This document shows, piece by piece, positions 20,610-29,538 of a stretch of 64,000 bases of DNA (its first letter is position 1; each line of letters opens with the position of its first letter). The DNA comes from Paracamarosporium sp. OC-R06-R3. Lineage: Eukaryota > Ascomycota > Dothideomycetes > Pleosporales > Didymosphaeriaceae. Where the stretch lies: NCBI GenBank assembly GCA_019828545.1, contig JACVRA010000306.1, forward strand, positions 61,163-125,162. The letters are read 5' to 3'. Under the pieces are notes generated by a model. That model ran no database searches and had not been told where the DNA came from. It was given only the letters and a program-made list of their open reading frames with translations. The translations under genes and the position numbers were made by a program.

Positions 20610-21882
20610 TCAATCGTACCATATAGCGTTCATCCCGAATCCCTTCTCTGCCACCTCCAATCTTGTAACTCTGGCAAGGAATTCCTTGTGCCATCTATAA
20701 ATTTCCACTCCACCTTTCTCATCGTCCGTCAATGCTAACCATTCATCACTCCAAGGGCACGGGCTTACAGCATTGCTGTGGCCTCCGCTTGTCGGCGTGG
20801 GATTGAGGCATATCTGCCGTTCGATGGACCCGGATTCTGAGATCTTGAATGCGGCAATGTAGCCGGTAAGATCGAAGGAGTTTGCGCGCGATGTAGCGAA
20901 GAGGTAGTTCGAGGATTGCGTAAGAAAGACAACGTCGGAGCGATACATGTGCGGGTTGGGAATATCTGTGATGCATCGTTAGCATACTTTGTCTTAAGAT
21001 ATTCATTGATGGTTGGACTTACCAGGCGGTATCAGCGGGAACCATCTATGCGTGTAAATAGGTAGATGAGTTTGCGGATCGATAACATATTCGCAAACTC
21101 TATTTCCAGCTTCCATCAAGGCGTACAGATACTTCCCTGAGGGATGCATCTCTACCCATCTTGGGTGATCTTTCTTGCCTTCCGCTTCTGTAAATCCGAC
21201 CGTTTCTAGTCTTCCTTGATCGTCAGTCTTCTTATGACACCATACGCGGTTCGCCCACATGTCAGCGCTGTACAGGTATGTCTCGGTAGGATCGAAAACC
21301 ATGCCATGAATCGCAGACTTGTCGCAGTACTCATAGTCCTGTATGTTCTCTTTGAGTGAGCCATCGCTGTTCACATTGAAGATATTCCCGTATCCCGCGT
21401 AATCGTAGAAGGGGTTACAGTAGACGTTGTATGGCGGTTTCCGTGCCGGAAGGAGGAATATGGCGCGCGTTTTTGTGTCTGCATCTTTTGCCTTTGCTGC
21501 CGCAGCGATTAGCTTTTAGCTGAAGATACAATCGCAAGTTCTACGTACGGTGTCCGCCGATTTCAAAGCTGCCTGTGTGCACGATCTCGCTCGGGCTCTC
21601 AACCTTGTGGCTGCTCCATTTCTTCATGCTTGCGCCATAGATATTCTTTCTCTGATGCTATCGGTTCCAACACAGATCAGCCATCGGCTCGCTCAAGAGG
21701 CATTGGGATGCCTGTGATGGGTCAATTACACATACGTCAAAAGCCATCCAGCTGATCGGTTCATCTTGCGGAATCTCCGTCTTCTTGACCAGCTCCAGGG
21801 TCAGCTTCTCATCGTCGAACGCGACCGTGATGATGACGCCGGGCTTCACCCACGTCCCGATCATAAGATGATGCTTTCCCAT
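20610..21882 (-). CDS. Fungal (carboxy-)cis,cis-muconate cyclase, beta-propeller type
   Basis: Four exons: 21882-21736, 21651-21549, 21496-21023 and 20965-20610. Donors are GTATGT, GTACGT and GTAAGT, and phase is kept at all joins; 359 residues, close to the length known for the Neurospora enzyme. Characteristic stretches include SWMAFDRKNIYGASMKKWS (across splice 1), the ADTKTRAIFLLPARKPPYN block, NPFYDYAGYGNIFNV, and GGHSNAVSPCPWSDEWLAL near the end. These fit the seven-bladed propeller lactonase family (PF10282), which in fungi cyclises 3-carboxy-cis,cis-muconate to the muconolactone in the protocatechuate branch. Activity on unsubstituted muconate cannot be excluded. It shares a 576-bp divergent promoter with the dioxygenase, which suggests co-regulation. 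No signal peptide: cytosolic. Confidence 0.85.
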
Positions 21883-22458
21883 CTTGCGCAACCCGGCTCT
21901 TCCTCAGGGCAATCGCTCGATTCTCGGAAAATCAATGCTAGGACAAAATTTGTACGAGCAGTCCTTCTTGTCCATGGCGCCGCGTCCCTTCTTTTGCAGA
22001 GCGCCGAACCCCAAACCGAGGAGCGGGGCACTACCGCTAGGTACACTCGATGGGCTGGAGAGACGTGGAAGAAGAGCGGATAAGCCTTTACCCACAATTA
22101 CGAGAGGCGTGATTGGGCGGAACCCCCGGCTAGCTTGTGCCCCGCATCGCAGCATTCGGCACTGGCACAGATGGCTTTGGCGAGCAGTGACGTTCCCCAA
22201 TTCCCGACCAACCCTACCGTAGCGCGTTACGCCGTCAATGAAAGAACAATCACGGGCTGGAATTGATCGGGCGGCGAGGGCAGATCGTGGCGAAGGCGGC
22301 TGCACGGTTGGTAATAAATAAGTTCTGGGTGGCTATCTGCTGGTCGTTTCCCACCCTCATCTCCATCTTTCTGCTGTGTTTCTTTCTCGTCTGAAGAGAC
22401 ATCAATTGAACAACATATACTGCCCTCACGTATCCCGTCTCTACCATAAACATACACA
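21883..22458. promoter_or_regulatory. Divergent promoter of cyclase and intradiol dioxygenase
   Basis: This 576-bp region separates two enzymes of consecutive pathway steps transcribed outward. It contains a CGG-N5-CCG palindrome at 22118-22128, the type of site that dimeric Zn2Cys6 regulators bind. No such regulator gene lies in the cluster itself. A single short palindrome in a GC-rich region can be chance. Confidence 0.5.
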
Positions 22459-23403
22459 ATGGCCTCCAACGCCAACCAGACAGCACCCCAGGTACAGCCG
22501 AATGGTGCCCAGCACCGCTTCGACCCCAACTTCACCGATGCCGTTATCAACGCAATGGGTCCCAATACCGACCCTCGTCTCCGCGTCGTCATGTCCTCGC
22601 TGATCCGCCACCTCCACGACTTCACCCGTGAAGTCGAGCTCACCGTCGACGAGTGGATGGCAGGTGTCAAGTTCATCAACTTGATCGGCCAGACCTCAAC
22701 CGCCACCCGCAACGAAGCGCACCGCATGTCCGACGTGTTGGGCCTTGAGTCCCTCGTCGACGAGATCGCACACAAGCACGTGAATGAGTCTGGCGAGGAG
22801 CCCACATCATCCTCCATTCTGGGTCCCTTCTGGTCGCCCAACGCCCCCTTCCGTGAGAACGGCGGCTCCATCATCCAGAACCCTGCTCCCAACGGCCAGG
22901 TCACCCTCATGCACGGTATCATCACCGACCTCGACACCAAGAAGCCCATCCCCGGCGCCGTCATTGACATCTGGCAAGCTTCTGCCAATGGCAAGTACGA
23001 CTTCCAGGACCCCGAGAACCAGACACCCAACAACTTGCGCGGCAAGTTCAGGTGCAATGAGGAGGGCAAATACTGGTTTTACTGCTACAAGCCTACGGCA
23101 TACTCGCTCCCCACCGACGGAGCTGCCGGTGCTCTCTTCACTGCGCTCGACAGGCACCCGATGCGCCCTGCACACATCCATTTGATGATCACGGCAGAGG
23201 GTTACAAGCCTGTGACCACACAGATCTACCCCCGTGATGACCCCTACGTTACCAACGACACCGTTTTCGCCGTCAAGGATGATCTACTGATCGACTTCTT
23301 CCCCTCCAACGATGAGAAGGCGAAGCTCGACCTTACCTACGACGTACGGCTCGCTCCGCGCGATGGTAAGACAGCACCTCTCGAGGGTGTTGCGAAGTTG
23401 TAG
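22459..23403 (+). CDS. Intradiol ring-cleavage dioxygenase (catechol/hydroxyquinol 1,2-dioxygenase type)
   Basis: Intronless, 314 residues. The enzyme opens an ortho-dihydroxylated aromatic ring between the hydroxyls, using non-haem Fe(III) and O2. An N-terminal helical dimerisation domain (Dioxygenase_N; about residues 20-110, with [18 protein letters not shown]) precedes the catalytic beta-sandwich beginning [10 protein letters not shown]. The four iron ligands of the family are visible: Y180 (NGKYDFQDP), Y215 ([10 protein letters not shown]), H239 and H241 (RPAHIHLM). The Y-x-x-PTDG box resembles hydroxyquinol 1,2-dioxygenases, while the adjacent carboxymuconate-type cyclase points to the protocatechuate branch, so the real substrate is open. 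The ORF has strongly biased, C-ending codons compared with many genes here, suggesting high expression when induced. Neighbour genes complete a 3-oxoadipate-type route. Confidence 0.9.
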   Translation: MASNANQTAPQVQPNGAQHRFDPNFTDAVINAMGPNTDPRLRVVMSSLIRHLHDFTREVELTVDEWMAGVKFINLIGQTSTATRNEAHRMSDVLGLESLVDEIAHKHVNESGEEPTSSSILGPFWSPNAPFRENGGSIIQNPAPNGQVTLMHGIITDLDTKKPIPGAVIDIWQASANGKYDFQDPENQTPNNLRGKFRCNEEGKYWFYCYKPTAYSLPTDGAAGALFTALDRHPMRPAHIHLMITAEGYKPVTTQIYPRDDPYVTNDTVFAVKDDLLIDFFPSNDEKAKLDLTYDVRLAPRDGKTAPLEGVAKL

Positions 23404-23771
23404 GAAAAAGTGAGGAAATCATTATTGCATTGGGATCTTTATGCCTTATGAAAGACTACGATTTTTATGACATTCCCGGAGTTGGATCTGCATGTATCTG
23501 GCGCATTTGATAGCTTGCTTGTTCCGCGAACAGCACCTTTTTTCGAATGTAAATATTTAAACATTCAGCATAGAGCCTTCTTCGTGATCGACATTTTGAT
23601 AACGTGAGCACGCGCATGCTGTAGGGCGCTTTGGTTTCGCCGCCGATATCGCCGAGGGAAGATGGGAAAGATATCTACCGCGTCTGCTACCGCGGGGAAG
23701 CACCGCGGGCAAGCTCCGCAGGCAAGTTCCGCAGCTAAAAGCCGTACAACTCCACGCAAATCGGGGATCTG
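23404..23771. promoter_or_regulatory. Intergenic between dioxygenase and decarboxylase-like gene
   Basis: 368 bp. The first half is the AT-rich 3' flank of the dioxygenase. The second half is GC-rich and contains a 13-bp tandem repeat described separately. By position it is the promoter of the decarboxylase-like gene. Confidence 0.5.
23688..23739. repeat. Four-unit 13-bp tandem repeat upstream of the decarboxylase-like gene
   Basis: Units at 23688-23700, 23701-23713, 23714-23726 and 23727-23739 read taccgcggggaag, caccgcgggcaag, ctccgcaggcaag and ttccgcagctaaa. The core CCGC(G/A)G recurs at exact 13-bp spacing, just over one helical turn, ending 32 bp before the first in-frame ATG. CCG/CGG triplets are half-sites for Zn2Cys6 regulators, so an operator-like array is plausible. 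Decay from the second to the fourth unit suggests an old duplication. Confidence 0.6.
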
Positions 23772-24467
23772 ATGGTCCCAATCCTTACTTCTAAACGCAC
23801 AGCTTCTAGTATCATCAGAGTACTCTTGCGATCTTCGCATAGACATCCCCGCTTCACCACTCTCACAGACCTCAAAATGCGCGTCCCGTACGCCCCCAAG
23901 GAACCGCCTACCGAAGAAGACAAGCCCATCTACGAGCGCATAGCAGCGCGGCGCGCTCCACGGCCCCTTATTCCGCTCGACCTCGCCCTCCTGCACAACC
24001 CAGCCGTAGCCGACGGCTGGAACTCCTTCATCGGCGCAATCCGCACAAAGACGTCTGTTCCCGACTCCCTCAAAGAGCTCGCCATATCACGCGTCGCTGT
24101 GCTCAATCACGCCGTTCACGAATGGGATGTACATGCTGCGCTCGCGCTCAAGGGCGGTATATCGAAGGAAGGGTTGGACACGGCGTTCACGGCAGACGTG
24201 GTGAAGAAAGGCAATGAAGCGGAATTTGGGGACAAGGCTGGCTTGACGAAGGAGCAGTGGGCTGTGCTCGCGTACACGGATCAGATGACGGTGGGCGTGG
24301 AGGTTAATGACAAGGTGGCGACGGCCTTGAGGCATGTGCTAGATGACAAGCAGGTTGTGGAGCTGACGGCTACAATTGCTGCGTACAATTGCGTGAGCAG
24401 GTTCCTGGTGGCATTGGATGTTGGAGAATGCAATGGGCGGGCTATGAAGAAGGTAGATGAGCTATGA
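23772..24467 (+). CDS. Carboxymuconolactone decarboxylase-like (AhpD-fold) protein
   Basis: Intronless. From the first ATG (23772) it has 231 residues; from the second (23877, MRVPYAPKEPPTEED) 196. Homology to carboxymuconolactone-decarboxylase-like proteins begins at the second ATG. The first 35 residues of the longer form are rich in Ser, Thr and Arg with no acidic residue among them apart from one Asp, like a mitochondrial presequence. Typical family stretches are LKELAISRVAVLNHAVHEWDVH and ALKGGISKEGLDTAF. The CxxC redox pair of AhpD peroxidases is absent, favouring the decarboxylase-like branch over a peroxidase. In bacteria this step converts 4-carboxymuconolactone to 3-oxoadipate enol-lactone. 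Its position beside dioxygenase, cyclase and lactonase genes fits the same step here, as inference. Confidence 0.82.
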   Translation: MVPILTSKRTASSIIRVLLRSSHRHPRFTTLTDLKMRVPYAPKEPPTEEDKPIYERIAARRAPRPLIPLDLALLHNPAVADGWNSFIGAIRTKTSVPDSLKELAISRVAVLNHAVHEWDVHAALALKGGISKEGLDTAFTADVVKKGNEAEFGDKAGLTKEQWAVLAYTDQMTVGVEVNDKVATALRHVLDDKQVVELTATIAAYNCVSRFLVALDVGECNGRAMKKVDEL

Positions 24468-24846
24468 TACATGTTAGTTTGTCGTGCATGTTGTCACGGA
24501 GTGGTGAGGCTCGACGCGGAACGCTCCGCGCCCGTTCTCCCTCGGCACCCTTCCCCACGCGTTGGACGGTCCGTGCGTCTCCGCATGCTTCAGCCGTCAG
24601 AAACCGCCCAGTGAGCCGCGGCTTTCACTTGCTCGAATGCGTATACGGGCTTCAACTTTTCTTCGACAGGAACACCAATCCAATACCTCACAATTCAAAG
24701 ACACCTTCTTCCAACCTCTTGTGACCTAATTCCGTTCGGTTCCTGGCATCGTTCCCGGTCGTTAAAGCGCTGCGAGTCGTCCTTTACAGTGCTACTCTGC
24801 TGGAGTGAAGGTCTTCGGTTCTGATCTGCTCCGAGCATTTGCAAGA
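24468..24846. other. Intergenic, promoter of isovaleryl-CoA dehydrogenase
   Basis: About 380 bp, GC-rich at first. No gene seen. It presumably holds the promoter of the acyl-CoA dehydrogenase gene. Confidence 0.45.
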
Positions 24847-26282
24847 ATGTCTGCCGTCGCATCCACACTCTTTGCTCGCAGTGTGCGCCAGCTGGGCCAG
24901 CGCCAACCGCGTGCGGCTTTCGTCGTTGGGAGGCGGTATGCTTCTAGCAAACATCCGAAAGGCTTCGTGCCGCCTACACAGGCAGATCTCGATGAGCTGA
25001 GGGCAAGTGTACAAGGATTTGCAAGTGAGCATTTGCCGTTTCCTTCATGTCTAGACATATCTAGATCCCGCATATCATAGCATCTCTAAGGCGAGCAAGC
25101 ACTAATGTAGAGGTGAACAGGACGAGAGATTCCCGAAGAGCTCGCACAGAAGACCGATCTCGTAAACGAGTTCCCGAATGACATGTGGCGAAAGTTCGGC
25201 GAGGCGGGCTTCCTGGGCCCTACAGCGGACGAAGAATACGGTGGATTGGCTATGGGATATCAGGCGCATTGCGTAATCCTGGAAGAGCTGAGTCGCGCGA
25301 GCGGTGCGTGCCATATTCTCTTGAATCTGGACGTAAAGCAGCTGACAATCATGCAGGAAGTATCGGTCTCTCGTACGCGGCACACTCACAACTCTGCGTA
25401 AACCAGCTCTCGCTCAACGGGTCCCCGGAACAGAAAGCGAAATACCTTCCCGGGCTGGTTTCTGGCGAGCAAATTGGTGCACTAGCAATGAGTGAGCATT
25501 CGGCAGGCTCTGACGTCGTCAGCATGAAGACGACGGCCAAAGAAGTAGATGGAGGCTACCTTCTGAACGGAACGAAGATGTGGATCACCAACGGTCCAGA
25601 TGCCCACACAATCGTCGTCTACGCCAAAACCCAACCCGACGCTGACTCAAAAGGCATAACAGCTTTCATTGTAGAAACCTCAGCAAAAGGCTTTTCCGTC
25701 GCGCAGAAGCTTGATAAGTTTGGCATGCGCGGCTCCAACACGGGCGAGCTCGTTTTTGAAGATGTTTTCGTGCCTAAAGAAAATGTGCTGGGCGAGGTAA
25801 ACAAAGGCGTGAGGGTGTTGATGGAAGGCCTAGACCTCGAGCGATTGGTGCTCTCTTCCGGCCCGTTAGGCCTCATGCAAGCCTCCCTCGACATCGCCCT
25901 GCCCTACACCCACCAACGCAAGCAATTCGGTCAGCCCATCGCGCACAATCAGCTTATCCAGGGCAAGCTCGCAGATATGTATACAAAGTACCGTGCTTCG
26001 TCAGCCTTCACGTATTCCGTCGCGAGACACATCGATGAGAGCCATGAGAATCCAGACATCAAGACACAAGATTGCGCCGGCGCGATTTTGTATGCAGGCG
26101 AGAGGGCAAGTGAGGTCGCGGCCGATGCAGTGCAATTGATGGGTGGTATGGGTTATATGAACGAGGTGCCTGCGGGGAGGATACTGAGGGATGCGAAGCT
26201 GTATGAAATTGGAGCTGGCACGAGCGAAGTTAGGAGAATGGTTATTGGGAGGGCATTCAACAAAGAGTACAAGGATGCGTGA
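24847..26282 (+). CDS. Isovaleryl-CoA dehydrogenase, mitochondrial
   Basis: FAD-dependent acyl-CoA dehydrogenase of leucine catabolism, oxidising isovaleryl-CoA to 3-methylcrotonyl-CoA and passing electrons to ETF. Three exons: 24847-25024, 25121-25303 and 25357-26282; 428 residues. The joins give FARREIPEEL and [16 protein letters not shown], as expected for the family. The N-terminus ([20 protein letters not shown]...) is a basic amphipathic mitochondrial presequence. Family landmarks are [33 protein letters not shown], the catalytic Glu in [13 protein letters not shown] (about E282, the position typical of isovaleryl-CoA dehydrogenases) and the C-terminal [14 protein letters not shown]. 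It lies next to the aromatic cluster but belongs to amino-acid breakdown; methylcrotonyl-CoA carboxylase genes are not in the window. Confidence 0.92.
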
Positions 26283-26844
26283 GCAAAAGCGAAGGCGTGT
26301 AGGTATGGAAGCATTTGAAAACGACCTTGCCAAGTTGGGTGATGGCGTGGGTTATTGGAGGTATGTAGCGTGCACTTCTTCTATATTACATCTGAAGACA
26401 TCTTCCAATTGCCGTCTGCAAAACTCGTCTCTGGCATCATTATTGGTCCTTCTAACTACCTTAATTTTCGTATTCTAACAATCTTACTGTAGTTTCGGTG
26501 CCTTAAGCCCTATTGGGTTTAGCTGGTAGTAGTCATAGTTTAGTAAGTTCGGATATATCAGGACCTATTCCCTAAGCACCTTACCTCTCCTCACTCTTAT
26601 CTTAATCTCAATTCAGCTATACTTCACTGTGTCCCTGTCCTAGAGAGCGCTAGCCCTGTTCGACCATATTCATAGCCTTACAGCGCCCTTAGTATAGCGG
26701 GAAGGACCCTAGTGCGCCAGTGCTCGTGAGGTAACACACGATTGCCCACGGGACGTGTGGGCGAGGAAGTTCAGCAGCGGGACGGAGCTATCCGCGAGGT
26801 GGAATCGGGGATACCTTTGAGGTTCAGTATACTGAGTGATAGGA
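26283..26844. other. Intergenic, no gene seen
   Basis: About 560 bp. It has many stops in all frames and no recognisable element. It separates the dehydrogenase from the ankyrin gene. Confidence 0.4.
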
Positions 26845-28134
26845 ATGCTTCGCTTATCAAATGAACTACTTCTCGAGATCGTAGAGGCCCTGGAATCAGA
26901 CGTGGATATCAACGCCTTTGCACAGTCCAATCGCCGCCTCTACAATCTCGCCAATACTTACCTCTATCGTCACAATGTGCAAGAGTGCCAGAGCTCAGGA
27001 ATCCGAGGGGCTGCACAGAGAGGCCAGATCATAGCGGTCGAACGGTTCTTAAACGAGGGAGCCAATGTACACGCTAGATCTGACGATGACCGCGATTATG
27101 ATGCAATGTTTCTGGCGTCCAAAAATGGGCATCAAGACGTCGTAGAGCTACTCTTATCACGAGGCGCCAAGGTAGACGACGGCCCGGTTTTTGAGCCCAT
27201 CGAAGGCTCGACGACCGGTCGTCGTTACTGGCAGAGCACCAGGAGATGGGGCAATGCGCTCCACACAGCTGCGCGGAACCGCCACGAAGGAATCGTAAAG
27301 CTGCTGCTTACCAAAGGAGCCGATCCCAATTCTGAAAATGGCTCCTGGGGCGACCCAATCGGTGCGGCAGCATATGGAGGTAGCGAAGCGATCATACAGT
27401 TACTGATTGATCATGGAGCGAAAGTCACTACGTACACGGGACATTACGGGAAGGCTCTTCAGACGGCTGCTGATAAGGGGCATGTGGGCGCCGCAAAAGT
27501 GCTGTTGGACAATGGTGCAGAGATCAACTTCGATGCCAGACAATACGGCAATCCAATCCAGCCAGCCGCGTCTCATGGCCACGAGGCAATGGTACGGTTT
27601 CTGATCGACAACGGCGCCGATATCAACATGGAAAGCAGTTACTACGGCAACGCGCTCCACGCAGCTTCTGGCTCCGGACACGAAGCTATCGTAAAGCTGC
27701 TCCTCGAAAAGGGTGCCGACATCAAGCTCCAAGCTCCGCTCCAGGCAGCTTCCAGCATAGGCCACAAAGCCATCGTAAACATCCTCCTTGACAACGGCGC
27801 CAACGTCAACGCCAACAGCGGCTATTACGGTACAGCACTCCAAGCAGCCGCTTCAAAAGGGCACGAGGATATCGTAAACCTCCTCCTCAACAAAGGCGCA
27901 GACATCAATATCTGTGGCGGATTCTTTGGCAATGCGTACATGGGAGCGGTCGAGCGATACCACGATGCTATCGCCAAGCTGCTACTTGAGAAGGGCGCTA
28001 TTGTTAATATATTCGGAGGACGTTTCTGCGAGCCCAACATTTGCATACGAAGGGGTTGCGAGGTGTGTTATCCTTGTGCTCCACAACGAGACCCAAGTCG
28101 TACGGGCGATTGGCGTTTTTGGTCAGAGGACTGA
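26845..28134 (+). CDS. F-box-like plus ten ankyrin repeats protein
   Basis: Intronless, 429 residues from the ATG at 26845. Residues 1-45 (MLRLSNELLLEIVEALESD...NRRLYNLANTYLYRH) look like a fungal F-box, which would dock onto Skp1 in an SCF ubiquitin ligase. About ten ankyrin repeats follow from residue 55 to 400. Most have the consensus YGNALxAAxxxGHEAIVKLLLxxGADIN, with the aromatic-Gly-Asn start common in expanded fungal ankyrin families. The C-terminus is Cys-rich and short (CEPNICIRRGCEVCYPC), possibly a metal-binding knuckle (residues CIRRGCEVCYPC). Role: probable substrate receptor of an E3 ligase; target unknown. The repeats are similar enough at DNA level that gains and losses of units are likely among relatives. 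Confidence 0.82.
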   Translation: MLRLSNELLLEIVEALESDVDINAFAQSNRRLYNLANTYLYRHNVQECQSSGIRGAAQRGQIIAVERFLNEGANVHARSDDDRDYDAMFLASKNGHQDVVELLLSRGAKVDDGPVFEPIEGSTTGRRYWQSTRRWGNALHTAARNRHEGIVKLLLTKGADPNSENGSWGDPIGAAAYGGSEAIIQLLIDHGAKVTTYTGHYGKALQTAADKGHVGAAKVLLDNGAEINFDARQYGNPIQPAASHGHEAMVRFLIDNGADINMESSYYGNALHAASGSGHEAIVKLLLEKGADIKLQAPLQAASSIGHKAIVNILLDNGANVNANSGYYGTALQAAASKGHEDIVNLLLNKGADINICGGFFGNAYMGAVERYHDAIAKLLLEKGAIVNIFGGRFCEPNICIRRGCEVCYPCAPQRDPSRTGDWRFWSED

Positions 28135-29040
28135 GGCTTGGCATCCTGAAAGGATTGTATTGCTCGGAAGAGCAGGTCGAAGTGGAGGTAAATAGATACA
28201 TGTGGAACCGATTCTTTGCGAGGCAAGAGAAATGAAAGTTAAAGATTGAGAAAACCATCTTAAACGAAACTTGCGTTACATATCTCTGGTCATCGAAACA
28301 AGGCATTCGCGCGAAATAGACTAGAAAGAAAATGAGCCGCAAGCAATTATGGTCGTATGTAAAAGATATGACCTTTTGCATGTTTATACAGGATTTACAT
28401 GAACATTACTAAGCCAATTCTCCGCTAAAATCACTGTTTCCGGCCTTCGACAACGTAAAAATTGAAATCCGGCTACTAATAACTACATACAGAAGCCCGC
28501 AAGTGGATTAACATCAGCACACCGCAAACGAAAAGTTGGACTTTAATGGGATTTTCCAACCTTGGCGGTACACGCAGCCCCAACGAGAGTAATGACGATA
28601 AGTAAAGAGAAGCGCATGTTGGAGGAAACCTCGTAGTTATCGGAAGGATAATTTTGATCTTCGTTTGTATCTTCAACTGCCAGAGGCGCTGGGTTGAATC
28701 TGTACTGCCGACTCTCCATCGCTCACTGACCCCCCAAGCTCCTTGCTTCGAATGAAAGAGCCTACAGACATCGATGATCGGCTTCGTTATTGTCAAAATA
28801 GCCGTTTCTAGGTGGATCCCTCACCTTTTCGATTATCCCAATGCTCTAGTGCTATTTTACAGGGTTTCGGGGTGGTACAGTTATTCCGACTATAAATAGC
28901 CGGCAGAGCACACGGATCACACTCAAGTCCCTGAAACCTTGACAAGACTGACAGCTCATGAACACTACCTATTTATATATAATAGTCCCTAATGTCCTCT
29001 CCTTCTCATTTCCATCTTCTCGTAACCGGACCTTCCCACG
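28135..29040. other. Intergenic upstream of GPI-type protein gene
   Basis: About 900 bp without a supported gene. A CTATAAATAGC sequence near 28890-28900 is a good TATA box, about 145 bp ahead of the next ATG. Confidence 0.5.
28890..28900 (+). promoter_or_regulatory. TATA box for the downstream GPI-type protein gene
   Basis: The sequence CTATAAATAG sits upstream of the ATG at 29041 at a plausible distance for a fungal promoter, with an AT-rich leader between. Another ATG (28958) lies between and is out of frame, so it may act as an upstream start. Confidence 0.5.
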
Positions 29041-29538
29041 ATGTCATCCGCCACAACCACCGCCACCGCGGCAGCAGCCTCAACGACCTGCAGCGGCCCA
29101 GGGAAATACGAACTCCCAAGCAAAGACGCCGCCTGCGGTATCCCAAACATCAAAAACTATCAATCTCTCTTCGATACCTGTGCGAAGCCTGCCGGCCCCC
29201 GACCATACTACCACGATTGCGCTCTATGGAGTCTAGCCGTGGACCAGTCCGTCCAGGACCTTACCGACTGTCTTTATAAGGCTGGCATAGCCTGGGAGGA
29301 TGTATGGTGCACTGGCTCAACCAACGCTACTGCAACGGCGACGTCATATCCTACTGCGACAGCCACGGGCGCGACATCCTCGAAGGGCGACAAGGAGACA
29401 ACTAAGTCTTCCTCCTCAGCATCCTCTGAGACTGAATCAAGCGGGAATGCGGCGTTCTCTTATCGCGGCCAGGTGCCTACTAAGGTTGCGTTAGGATTGT
29501 TGGCGCTTGTTATAACCGGAGCTATAAGTGGTGTCTAG
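29041..29538 (+). CDS. Ser/Thr-rich Cys-containing GPI-type surface protein
   Basis: Intronless, 165 residues. The N-terminus (MSSATTTATAAAASTTCSGPG) is Ala/Thr-rich without the hydrophobic core of a signal peptide. A globular part with about six Cys follows (residues 17-90), including CSGPGKYELPSKDAACGIPN. Then comes a Thr/Ser/Ala-rich stretch and a C-terminal hydrophobic segment (KVALGLLALVITGAISGV) typical of a GPI-attachment signal. I have an impression of related Dothideomycete proteins sharing the 'YELPSKDAAC' block, but this is from memory of the family pattern. Function unknown: surface or effector-like. If the upstream ATG at 28958 belongs to an alternatively spliced exon, a hydrophobic leader (TYLYIIVPNVLSFSF) could be supplied; I see no splice site that does this convincingly. 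Confidence 0.65.
   Translation: MSSATTTATAAAASTTCSGPGKYELPSKDAACGIPNIKNYQSLFDTCAKPAGPRPYYHDCALWSLAVDQSVQDLTDCLYKAGIAWEDVWCTGSTNATATATSYPTATATGATSSKGDKETTKSSSSASSETESSGNAAFSYRGQVPTKVALGLLALVITGAISGV

Noticed and set aside
22227..23069. 280-codon open frame on the minus strand
   Set aside because: It is a shadow of the intradiol dioxygenase, whose strongly biased codons leave the antisense frame open; no protein-like blocks.
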